From: Muribaculaceae bacterium | Lineage (GTDB): Bacteria > Bacteroidota > Bacteroidia > Bacteroidales > Muribaculaceae | Direction: 5' to 3' | DNA: 64,000 bases | Assembly (NCBI GenBank): GCA_017462345.1 | Contig: JAFTRI010000018.1 | Location: 62,001 to 126,000 of the forward strand | Shown here: in pieces, positions 56,628-64,000 of the stretch | Layout of the letters: each line of letters opens with the position of its first letter | Numbering within the stretch: the first letter of the stretch is position 1 | Position numbers and translations under genes: made by a program | Notes under the pieces: generated by a model | What the model was told of the DNA's origin: nothing | Seen by the model: only the letters and a program-made list of their open reading frames with translations | Database searches by the model: none

Positions 56628-58820
56628 TTAGCGGATAAACAGCAACTCGCGGTACTTTGGCAGGGGCCACATTTCGTTATCTACCATCAGTTCCAGATCA
56701 TCAATATGATCACGGATGACGTCCATACAAGGAAGCACCGTATCATGATAGGCAACAGCCTTCTCTCGCTCACATTCAATGCGGTTGGCTTTCTTGCGTG
56801 CAGCGATCATGCGTGTAACTTCTTCCTTTATTGCCGCCATGTGCTCCGATATCCGTTCAACGGTAGCGATATCACACGCAGCAAATTCTTCCCCTTTTAT
56901 TCCGGGGAACACACTCTTGATTTTAATGATATTGTCAACAAGAAGCGACTGATAGCGAGTTGCCACCGGTACAACATGGTTTATGGCAAGGTCACCCAAT
57001 ACCCGTGCCTCAATCTGTACTTTCTTGGTGTACATTTCCCATTTCACCTCATTGCGGGCTGCCAACTCAACTTCCGAGAATACACCTGTGGTTTTGAACA
57101 TATTTACTGACGACTCCTTGAGATAGGAATCAAAAATTTTGGGGACATTGGTCTCACAGTCAAGCCCGCGGCGTTCAGCCTCCCGTTTCCATTCCTCACT
57201 GTAACCGTTTCCGTCAAAATGTATGGCTTTTGACTGTATGATCAATGCGCGTATCTCATCAAGCAACGCATGCTGCAACGTTTCACCCTGGGATATCCGG
57301 GCATCAACCTTTGTCTTAAAATCGATTAGCTGTTCAGCAACAGCAGCATTAAGCGCAATCATCGCTGACGCACAATTGGCCGATGAGCCTACCGCACGGA
57401 ACTCAAAACGGTTACCGGTAAAAGCGAATGGGGATGTACGGTTACGGTCGGTATTATCCATAAGTATTTCCGGGATCTGCGACACCCCAAGTTTCAAGCC
57501 TTCCTTTCCCGATGACATATTCACCAGTTCATCCTGCGTACTCTTTTCGATCTTGTCAAGAATTTCGCTGAGATGAGTTCCGGCAAAGATGGATATGATT
57601 GCTGGTGGCGCTTCATTCGCACCAAGACGATGGGCATTGGTTGCCGACATTATCGACGCTTTCAACAACCCATTATGTTTATGTACTGCCGCCATCACGT
57701 TCACCACAAATGTGATAAACTGCATGTTTTCAACAGGAGTCTTTCCAGGAGCAAACAGCAGAACTCCTTTATCCGTTCCAAGACTCCAATTATTGTGTTT
57801 TCCCGACCCGTTAATTCCCGCAAACGGCTTTTCATGCAGCAACACACGGAAGTTGTGACGGCGGGCCACTTCCGCCATCAGCGACATCAACAATAGGTTA
57901 TGGTCATTGGCAAGATTGGTCTCTTCAAAAATCGGAGCAAGTTCAAACTGATTGGGAGCAGCTTCGTTATGTCGTGTCTTAGCAGGAATACCGAGCTTGT
58001 GGCACTCTATTTCAAGATCGAGCATGAAAGCCTCGACACGCGACGGGATCGCCCCGAAATAATGGTCTTCAAGCTGCTGGTTCTTAGCGCTCTCATGCCC
58101 CATCAGCGTGCGTCCGGTCATCACCAAGTCAGGGCGTGCCGAGTACAATGCCTCGTCAACAAGAAAATACTCCTGTTCCCAGCCCAAATAGGATATCACA
58201 CGTTTCACATCCTTGTCAAAATACCGTGCCACTGCCGTAGCCGCCTTATCCACGCTGTTCAATGCCCGGAGCAACGGCGTCTTATAGTCAAGTGACTCAC
58301 CTGTATAGGATATGAAAATAGTAGGGATACACAATGTCTTATCAAGTATAAATGCCGGAGAGGATATATCCCAGGCCGAATATCCCCGCGCCTCAAACGT
58401 ATTGCGCACACCTCCATTCGGGAAACTTGAGGCATCGGCTTCTTGCTGCACAAGCAACTTGCCGGCAAACTCTTCAACTATCCCACCTTTGCCGTCAAGC
58501 TCTATAAAGGCATCATGCTTCTCAGCCGTTCCGTCGGTCAATGGATGAAACCAGTGGGTATAGTGACGTGCTCCGTTATCTATCGCCCAGCGTTTCATCC
58601 CGTCAGCAACACTATCTGCCACCTCTCGCGACAGAGATTCCTTATTGTCAATTGCGTAGACGAGAGCATTATACACCTCACCCGGCAGATATTCCGACAT
58701 TTTCTTCCGGTTGAACACATATTTTCCGTAATACTCCTCCGGACGTTCGGCAGGCACATCCACGGAAACAGCCTTACGGTCAAATGCCTCCTCTACCACC
58801 CTAAATCTCAACTTCGACAT
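56628..58820 (-). CDS. glnN: Glutamine synthetase type III
   Basis: Makes glutamine from glutamate, ammonia and ATP. At 730 residues it is the long GSIII form common in Bacteroides, not the 470-residue GSI. Landmarks are an N-terminal GSIII-specific region (FNRKKMSEYLPGEVYNALVY), GWEQEYFLVDEALY for a metal-site glutamate, IPAKTRHNEAAPNQFELAPI, LLHEKPFAGINGSGKHNNWS for the ATP and ammonium site, GSSANCASAMIALNAAVAEQ and a GSIII C-terminal domain. It has a -7 box TAACTTTG 22 bases upstream and its own terminator, so it is monocistronic. Confidence 0.97.
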   Translation of the reverse strand: MSKLRFRVVEEAFDRKAVSVDVPAERPEEYYGKYVFNRKKMSEYLPGEVYNALVYAIDNKESLSREVADSVADGMKRWAIDNGARHYTHWFHPLTDGTAEKHDAFIELDGKGGIVEEFAGKLLVQQEADASSFPNGGVRNTFEARGYSAWDISSPAFILDKTLCIPTIFISYTGESLDYKTPLLRALNSVDKAATAVARYFDKDVKRVISYLGWEQEYFLVDEALYSARPDLVMTGRTLMGHESAKNQQLEDHYFGAIPSRVEAFMLDLEIECHKLGIPAKTRHNEAAPNQFELAPIFEETNLANDHNLLLMSLMAEVARRHNFRVLLHEKPFAGINGSGKHNNWSLGTDKGVLLFAPGKTPVENMQFITFVVNVMAAVHKHNGLLKASIMSATNAHRLGANEAPPAIISIFAGTHLSEILDKIEKSTQDELVNMSSGKEGLKLGVSQIPEILMDNTDRNRTSPFAFTGNRFEFRAVGSSANCASAMIALNAAVAEQLIDFKTKVDARISQGETLQHALLDEIRALIIQSKAIHFDGNGYSEEWKREAERRGLDCETNVPKIFDSYLKESSVNMFKTTGVFSEVELAARNEVKWEMYTKKVQIEARVLGDLAINHVVPVATRYQSLLVDNIIKIKSVFPGIKGEEFAACDIATVERISEHMAAIKEEVTRMIAARKKANRIECEREKAVAYHDTVLPCMDVIRDHIDDLELMVDNEMWPLPKYRELLFIR

Positions 58821-58842
58821 AATCGTTATACTAAAACTTCTG

Positions 58843-58850
58843 CAAAGTTA
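58843..58850 (-). promoter_or_regulatory. -7 box (TAACTTTG) of glnN
   Basis: Exact TAnnTTTG match on the minus strand, 22 bases before the ATG. An ATTG 20 bases further upstream is a near match to the -33 element. Confidence 0.55.
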
Positions 58851-59002
58851 CGTTTTCACACGTTTTTATACAATTATAGCAGACATTTATTCTGTCTAAA
58901 ACCTTATCTGCAGTCAAAAAAACTCTATATCCAAATGCTACGATTATTTATTTTTGTAACTTTACGGTCGCGTAAAATTTTTAATTAATCATATTGTTAT
59001 CC

Positions 59003-60442
59003 ATGAAGTACATTTTATTTCCGGCAGCAACCCTGATTGCCGCCATTGCCTTGTCGACAGGATGTACAGGCTCTAAGAGCCTATCCGATGCCGACGCGAT
59101 TCCCACCAACGACAATGTAATACTGCACGCATGGTCATGGTCGTTCAACACCATTGCCGACAACATGAAAGACATTTCCGATGCCGGCTACACTTTCGTG
59201 CAGACATCCCCTGCTAACACTTGTTTTATTGGAGAAAACGGCGGAATGGCATTATTCAGCCAGCCGGGAGATTCCGTTAGCGGAAAATGGTACTATTATT
59301 ACCAGCCCATCGACTGGAAAATAGGAAACCATCTGCTCGGGACACGCGACGAATTCATCGCAATGTGCGACAGCGCAAAAAAATATGGCGTGAAAATCAT
59401 AGTCGATGTCCTACCCAATCACACGGCAATTGACCACACTGCTGTCACAGCTGCTCTCGACAGTGCCGTGGGAGGTCATGAGAACCTGTTCCACGCCAAC
59501 GGATTTAACGACATTATAGACTACAACGACCGCTACCAGTGTACAACAGGAAAAATGGGCGGACTTCCCGACGTGAACACTGAGAATCCCGATTTTCAAT
59601 ACTACTACATGCAATATGTCAACGACCTGATCAGTTGTGGTGCACGCGGATTCCGCTACGACACAGCCAAACACATCGGACTGCCATCCGACTCACTCGA
59701 TGCCAAATCTTCCAAGAACAACTTTTGGGATATTGCGACAGGCCGGGAGGCGGTCAACGGAATATCACTGCTGATGCCCGACAGCCTTTTCATTTACGGA
59801 GAAGTCCTCCAAGACAAGAACGTAAAGGAAGAAGAATATGCCGAATACATCGACCAGACAGCAAGCAGCTACGGGCATGTACTGCGCAATGCGCTTAACG
59901 CCCAGAACTATTATGCCGACTCACTTGCCGACTGGCACCATAAAGTCAGCCCCGACAGGCTCGTCACATGGGTAGAATCCCATGACACCTATTGCAATGC
60001 CCACGAATCGGCTGGCATGAGTGATGAACAGATACGTATGGGATGGGTATTCCTCACCGCCCGCCAACATGGGACACCATTATTTTTCAGCCGTCCCGAT
60101 GGCAGCACAAGGGAAAACTATTGGGGGAATAACCGTATCGGAGCACGAGGGAATGATGAATTCAAGCATCCCGAAGTTGCAGCCGTAAACAAGTTCCGCC
60201 GGGCTATGCATGGACAACCTGAACAAGTTATAGTCTCTGATAACGGTGCTGTAATTGAAGTCGCCAGAGGGAACAAAGGCATTGCCCTTATAAACTTTAC
60301 TGACCACGCCCAACCGGTTTCCCTTCCTACCACCCTTCCAAACGGCAAATATCATGACAAAGTATATGACAAAGAATTCACCGTAACTGACGGGCATATA
60401 ACAGGAAACATTGCTCCGCTATCATCATGCGTGATATTCTGA
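59003..60442 (+). CDS. GH13 alpha-amylase lipoprotein
   Basis: Hydrolyses alpha-1,4-glucans. The ATG at 59003 is preferred to a TTG three codons earlier. The signal ends in a lipobox (ALSTGC, C24), so the enzyme is membrane-anchored. (beta/alpha)8 signatures are DVLPNH (region I), GFRYDTAKH with nucleophile D220 (II), GEVLQ with acid/base E267 (III) and WVESHDTY with D328 (IV). The calcium-region wording (GGLPDVNTENPDF) is also present. The C-terminal beta domain from about 405 closes the 479-residue chain. There is no SusC/D pair nearby, so it is a stand-alone enzyme. A terminator follows. Confidence 0.93.
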   Translation: MKYILFPAATLIAAIALSTGCTGSKSLSDADAIPTNDNVILHAWSWSFNTIADNMKDISDAGYTFVQTSPANTCFIGENGGMALFSQPGDSVSGKWYYYYQPIDWKIGNHLLGTRDEFIAMCDSAKKYGVKIIVDVLPNHTAIDHTAVTAALDSAVGGHENLFHANGFNDIIDYNDRYQCTTGKMGGLPDVNTENPDFQYYYMQYVNDLISCGARGFRYDTAKHIGLPSDSLDAKSSKNNFWDIATGREAVNGISLLMPDSLFIYGEVLQDKNVKEEEYAEYIDQTASSYGHVLRNALNAQNYYADSLADWHHKVSPDRLVTWVESHDTYCNAHESAGMSDEQIRMGWVFLTARQHGTPLFFSRPDGSTRENYWGNNRIGARGNDEFKHPEVAAVNKFRRAMHGQPEQVIVSDNGAVIEVARGNKGIALINFTDHAQPVSLPTTLPNGKYHDKVYDKEFTVTDGHITGNIAPLSSCVIF

Positions 60443-60462
60443 CATGCTATCATTTTTCAACG

Positions 60463-60501
60463 AAAAGCCGTGGTTTAATGACATCCACGGCTTTTCTTTT
60501 T
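60463..60501 (+). terminator. Terminator after the amylase gene
   Basis: Perfect stem AAAAGCCGTGG with CCACGGCTTTT, 11-base loop, then C and T5, 20 bases past the stop codon. Confidence 0.85.
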
Positions 60502-60684
60502 GCGATTAATAGTATATTATTCATCACTTAATAAACTTTAATATTAACAAAAGTCATATATTTCACTCCTCAGTAGCATCATATCAAAGCCATAACCTGC
60601 ATTATAATACCAATTTACAACCAAAAGATTTTAATTTAATAAATATTTACATTTTATCCCCTATTATATATACATAGCGAATAT

Positions 60685-60715
60685 TTTGTTTTTAAATATT
60701 TATTATTTAATTTTG
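60685..60715 (+). promoter_or_regulatory. Candidate promoter in the AT-rich gap
   Basis: TTTG (60685-60688), 19 bases, TAATTTTG (60708-60715) match the consensus. The surrounding sequence is very AT-rich, so a chance match is possible. A terminator-like hairpin lies 105 bases downstream, which makes a short transcript plausible. Confidence 0.4.
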
Positions 60716-60721
60716 TTATAT

Positions 60722-60856
60722 AGATTTATCGCATAAATAGTAAAACACAGATGCATTTTTCATACAACTTTTATTAGGCTCAAATTCTAATATTAATTAT
60801 TAATTTACTACTATGCACAGCAAGAGGACGCCGTTGATGGCGCTCTCTTGTTTTTT
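60722..60856 (+). ncRNA. Candidate small RNA of about 135 nt
   Basis: Defined only by a consensus promoter ending at 60715 and a strong terminator-like hairpin at 60821-60850 (CAAGAG and CGCC paired with GGCG and CTCTTG) followed by T6. The interval has no convincing coding frame and lies between two other terminators, so it would be transcribed by itself. No known RNA family is recognised. The rest of the 490-base gap (60443-60931) shows nothing else. Confidence 0.35.
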
Positions 60857-60869
60857 AATCATCACAAGC

Positions 60870-60915
60870 AAAAACAATGGGCTGTACCATCAGTGATGTG
60901 GCACAGCCCATTGTT
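60870..60915 (-). terminator. Terminator after mutB
   Basis: A perfect 13-bp stem (AACAATGGGCTGT with ACAGCCCATTGTT) around a 17-base loop, with T5 following on the minus strand. It lies 17 bases past the mutB stop. Confidence 0.85.
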
Positions 60916-60931
60916 TAATTCAGCGAATCGG

Positions 60932-63061
60932 CTATTCAGAAAGCAGTTCGAGCATCTTTATCGCCGAAACAGGAATACGGGTTCCGGGACCGAATATTGC
61001 GGCTACACCGGCCTTGTACAGGAAGTCATAGTCCTGTGCCGGGATTACCCCACCGGCAACAACCATAATATCATCACGTCCCAGTTTCTTGAGTTCATCG
61101 ATCACCTGAGGCACAAGAGTCTTGTGACCGGCTGCAAGCGATGAAACACCGAGGATATGAACGTCATTTTCGACAGCCTGACGGGCAGCCTCGGCTGGTG
61201 TCTGGAACAATGGCCCCATATCCACATCAAAACCGCAGTCGGCATAACCTGTCGCCACAACTTTAGCTCCACGGTCGTGACCGTCCTGTCCCATCTTGGC
61301 AATCATGATACGGGGTTGACGACCCTCTTTCTTAGCAAACTCCTCACACAATTGCTGTGCCTTAACGAAGTCGGGGTCTTGCTTTGTTTCACTTGAATAC
61401 ACGCCTGAAATAGTTCTGATTACTGCTTTATAACGACCTACGACAGCTTCGCAGGCATCGGAAATTTCACCAAGGGTAGCACGCAATCCGGCTGCCTTTA
61501 CAGCGAGATCAAGAAGATTACCTTCCTTTGTGCGCACACATTCGGTAATTGCTTCAAGGGCTTTCTTGACTGCAGCCTCATCACGGCCTTCCTTAACGAC
61601 ATTGAGACGTGCGATCTGGTCTTTGCGCACCTCGGTATTGTCGATTTCAAGAATATCGATGGGGGCTTCATGATCAAGACGGTACTTGTTGATACCCACA
61701 ATAGTCTGACGACCTGAATCGATACGGGCTTGAGTACGGGCTGAAGCCTCCTCGATGCGGAGCTTTGGAAGACCGCTTTCGATAGCCTTGGCCATACCGC
61801 CGAGTTTCTCTATTTCCTGAATATGCTCCCATGCACGGTGAGCGATTTCATTGGTGAGCGATTCAACATAGTACGAACCTGCCCACGGATCGATCTCCTT
61901 GGTGATATAGGTTTCTTCCTGAATGTAAATCTGGGTATTACGAGCGATACGGGCAGAGAAGTCGGTAGGAAGTGCAATAGCCTCGTCAAGCGCGTTGGTG
62001 TGGAGTGACTGAGTGTGACCAAGAGCGGCACCCATCGCCTCGATACAGGTTCGGCCGACGTTATTGAACGGGTCTTGCTCGGTAAGTGACCAGCCTGAAG
62101 TCTGCGAGTGGGTACGCAATGCAAGCGATTTCGGGTTCTTAGGATTGAACTGCTTGACAATCTTGGCCCATAGCATACGAGCAGCACGCATTTTGGCAAT
62201 TTCCATAAAGAAGTTCATACCTATAGCCCAGAAGAATGACAGACGCGGGGCAAACGCATCTATATCCATTCCGGCATTCACACCTGCACGAAGATATTCA
62301 AGGCCATCGGCAAGAGTATAAGCCAACTCGATGTCACATGTTGCACCGGCCTCCTGCATGTGATATCCGGAGATTGAGATCGAGTTGAACTTGGGCATAT
62401 TCTGAGATGTATATTCGAATATGTCAGCAATAATACGCATTGAGAATTCCGGAGGATAGATGTAGGTGTTGCGCACCATGAATTCCTTGAGGATGTCATT
62501 CTGGATAGTACCGGCCATCTCTTCGAGCTTGGCACCCTGTTCAAGTCCTGCATTGATGTAGAATGCAAGTACGGGAAGCACTGCTCCGTTCATTGTCATG
62601 GATACTGACATCTTATTCAAAGGAATACCGTCAAACAGCACCTTCATGTCATCAAGTGAACAGATCGACACACCGGCCTTGCCCACATCTCCCACTACAC
62701 GTTCATGATCGGCATCATATCCGCGGTGAGTGGCGAGGTCAAATGCCACAGACAGGCCCTTCTGCCCTGATGCAAGGTTACGGCGATAAAATGCGTTGGA
62801 CTCGGCAGCAGTCGAGAATCCGGCATACTGACGGATTGTCCACGGACGCATGGCATACATGCCGCTGTACGGTCCACGAAGGAACGGAGGGATACCGGCA
62901 ACATAGTTGAGGTGTTCAAGCCCTTCGAGGTCATCTTTCGTATAAATAGGCTTTACGGGGATAAGCTCGGGGGTGAGCCAATCTTCACCCTGTGCAATGG
63001 GGGAATGCTGTCCGCCAAATGCATCGGCTGTAATATCTATTGTTTTAAAATCTGGTCTCAT
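60932..63061 (-). CDS. mutB: Methylmalonyl-CoA mutase, large (B12-binding) subunit
   Basis: Coenzyme B12-dependent interconversion of succinyl-CoA and methylmalonyl-CoA, the key rearrangement in succinate-to-propionate metabolism. The 709 residues contain the TIM-barrel substrate domain ([80 protein letters not shown]). The C-terminal cobalamin domain carries the DxHxxG motif ([19 protein letters not shown]). The upstream gene is the small subunit, 8 bases away, so the two make the heterodimeric enzyme. A strong terminator follows. Confidence 0.97.
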   Translation of the reverse strand: MRPDFKTIDITADAFGGQHSPIAQGEDWLTPELIPVKPIYTKDDLEGLEHLNYVAGIPPFLRGPYSGMYAMRPWTIRQYAGFSTAAESNAFYRRNLASGQKGLSVAFDLATHRGYDADHERVVGDVGKAGVSICSLDDMKVLFDGIPLNKMSVSMTMNGAVLPVLAFYINAGLEQGAKLEEMAGTIQNDILKEFMVRNTYIYPPEFSMRIIADIFEYTSQNMPKFNSISISGYHMQEAGATCDIELAYTLADGLEYLRAGVNAGMDIDAFAPRLSFFWAIGMNFFMEIAKMRAARMLWAKIVKQFNPKNPKSLALRTHSQTSGWSLTEQDPFNNVGRTCIEAMGAALGHTQSLHTNALDEAIALPTDFSARIARNTQIYIQEETYITKEIDPWAGSYYVESLTNEIAHRAWEHIQEIEKLGGMAKAIESGLPKLRIEEASARTQARIDSGRQTIVGINKYRLDHEAPIDILEIDNTEVRKDQIARLNVVKEGRDEAAVKKALEAITECVRTKEGNLLDLAVKAAGLRATLGEISDACEAVVGRYKAVIRTISGVYSSETKQDPDFVKAQQLCEEFAKKEGRQPRIMIAKMGQDGHDRGAKVVATGYADCGFDVDMGPLFQTPAEAARQAVENDVHILGVSSLAAGHKTLVPQVIDELKKLGRDDIMVVAGGVIPAQDYDFLYKAGVAAIFGPGTRIPVSAIKMLELLSE

Positions 63062-63069
63062 TGTCGTGA

Positions 63070-64000
63070 TTATTTAAGAAGTTTGGCATTGAATGCCTGA
63101 AGAGTTTCAAGCACGTTGCTACGCACATGTATAAAGTTAGTGATACCACAAGCCTGCAACTCCTCTGTGCATGCGGGAGCTCCGGCAACCACAAATTCAG
63201 CACGTCCGGCAAGAGCCTTGAATGCTTCAGGGGCAAGTGTGGCATATTCATCATCACTTGAACAGAGCACCACAATATCGGCATTCTGAGCCACAGCCGC
63301 ATCGATACCTTCCTGAACGGTATTGAAGCCGAGGTTATCCACAATCTCATATCCGGCACACCCGAAGAAATTGGCCGAGAACTGCGAACGGGCAAGACGC
63401 ATCGCAAGGTTTCCAATTGTCAACATGAACACCTTTGGGCGATTGGATGCACGCTCTGTTGCAAGACGCAGATCCTCGAAATCGCTTGCCTGACGTTTGG
63501 GAGATAATCCCTTACCGGTATTCTCTTCCTTATCGGCACAACAACATGCACAACCGGTGCTGACAATCTTGTCGGCAGCCATTTCACCGAAATTAGGGTA
63601 CTGGTTAGTACCGAGAAGTATTTCCTTGCGGCGAGCCATGTCGACATGACGCTTTTCAGACGAAGCATTGACTGCATCCTGAATAGCATGGTTATTCACG
63701 TTCATGAGGAAACCGCCCTTTTCCTCAACATCGAGGAACAGTTTCCATGCTTCCTGAGCGATTGACACCGTAAGTGTTTCAACGTAGTAAGAACCTCCGG
63801 CAGGATCGACAATCTTGTCGAGATGGCTTTCTTCCTTGAGGAGGAATTGCTGGTTACGGGCAATACGTTCCGAGAAATCATCCGGTGTCTTATAGGTCTT
63901 GTCAAACGGAGTCACAGTGATTGAATCGACCCCGGCAAGAGCAGCCGACATCGCCTCAGTCTGGCTACGGAGCAGATTCACATGTGCATCAAATATAGTC
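63070..64000 (-). CDS. mutA: Methylmalonyl-CoA mutase, small subunit, 5' end outside window
   Basis: The C-terminal half, about 310 residues, of the non-B12-binding subunit. The frame is open to the window edge, where it reads [20 protein letters not shown], normal interior sequence for the family; a GTG at 63981 is therefore not the true start. Then come [33 protein letters not shown] and a degenerate Rossmann-like B12 domain without DxHxxG ([20 protein letters not shown]). Between the two domains is an odd cysteine cluster ([17 protein letters not shown]), four cysteines within five residues. It is followed by mutB after 8 bases. Confidence 0.95.
   Translation of the reverse strand, partial: TIFDAHVNLLRSQTEAMSAALAGVDSITVTPFDKTYKTPDDFSERIARNQQFLLKEESHLDKIVDPAGGSYYVETLTVSIAQEAWKLFLDVEEKGGFLMNVNNHAIQDAVNASSEKRHVDMARRKEILLGTNQYPNFGEMAADKIVSTGCACCCADKEENTGKGLSPKRQASDFEDLRLATERASNRPKVFMLTIGNLAMRLARSQFSANFFGCAGYEIVDNLGFNTVQEGIDAAVAQNADIVVLCSSDDEYATLAPEAFKALAGRAEFVVAGAPACTEELQACGITNFIHVRSNVLETLQAFNAKLLK

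Noticed and set aside
60813-60895. 27-codon frame beginning MHSKRTPLMALSC
   Set aside because: It runs through the terminator hairpin and into the opposite-strand terminator. The signal-like look is probably chance.

Overview
The window is ordinary chromosome from a member of the Bacteroidales. The best fit by gene content is a Muribaculaceae-like gut anaerobe, but I infer that rank without a marker-gene comparison. Supporting signs are the Bacteroidetes promoter boxes (TTTG, about 19-20 nt, TAnnTTTG) in front of many genes, a fused FeoA-FeoB, type III glutamine synthetase, TonB-dependent receptors with carboxypeptidase-regulatory-like N-termini, an ECF sigma/anti-sigma/STN-barrel cell-surface signalling operon, DUF4493 and PCMD surface lipoproteins, and the fumarase plus methylmalonyl-CoA mutase expected of succinate/propionate fermenters. 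No rRNA, tRNA, CRISPR array, intact insertion sequence or prophage was seen.

Layout. 1-6.8 kb (minus): partial class I fumarase, a TRAP-type phosphatase with a TonB-dependent receptor, and ligA. 6.8-9.5 kb: an accessory islet holding a frameshifted lipoprotein gene, a 176-bp cruciform-like element, two AT-rich exported-protein genes and two perfect palindromes. 9.5-26.6 kb: housekeeping genes (feoAB, aminotransferase, LolC/E-type permease, rsfS-ftsH, a BamA-like barrel, acyl-CoA synthetase, TlpA-type thioredoxin, VanZ-like protein, two NSS transporters with a small membrane protein between them, folP-cdaA). 26.6-31.4 kb: bcp, a decayed BspA-type leucine-rich-repeat remnant, then the ECF sigma operon. 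31.4-38.7 kb: tatD-ispA facing a DUF4250 gene, uvrD/pcrA, nspC, a glycosyltransferase and radC. 38.7-47.2 kb (minus): a tightly packed six-gene operon of four lipoproteins and two related small barrels. 47.5-55.2 kb: a PglF/CapD-like dehydratase with a DUF4923 gene, an acetyltransferase, a Dabb protein, an ABC-F ATPase, an oxidoreductase, an outer-membrane protein and a DUF2807 lipoprotein. 55.3-64 kb: a small barrel, a predicted 48-aa membrane protein, glnN, a lipoprotein alpha-amylase, a candidate small RNA, and mutB-mutA (mutA runs off the end).

The least explained parts are the DUF4493/PCMD operon, which looks like a self-contained surface assembly with a recently copied module; the structured element at 7.9-8.06 kb; the small transcribed units near 56.2-56.5 kb and 60.7-60.86 kb; and the two decayed genes. 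All functional names rest on recognising motifs by eye; no database search was run.
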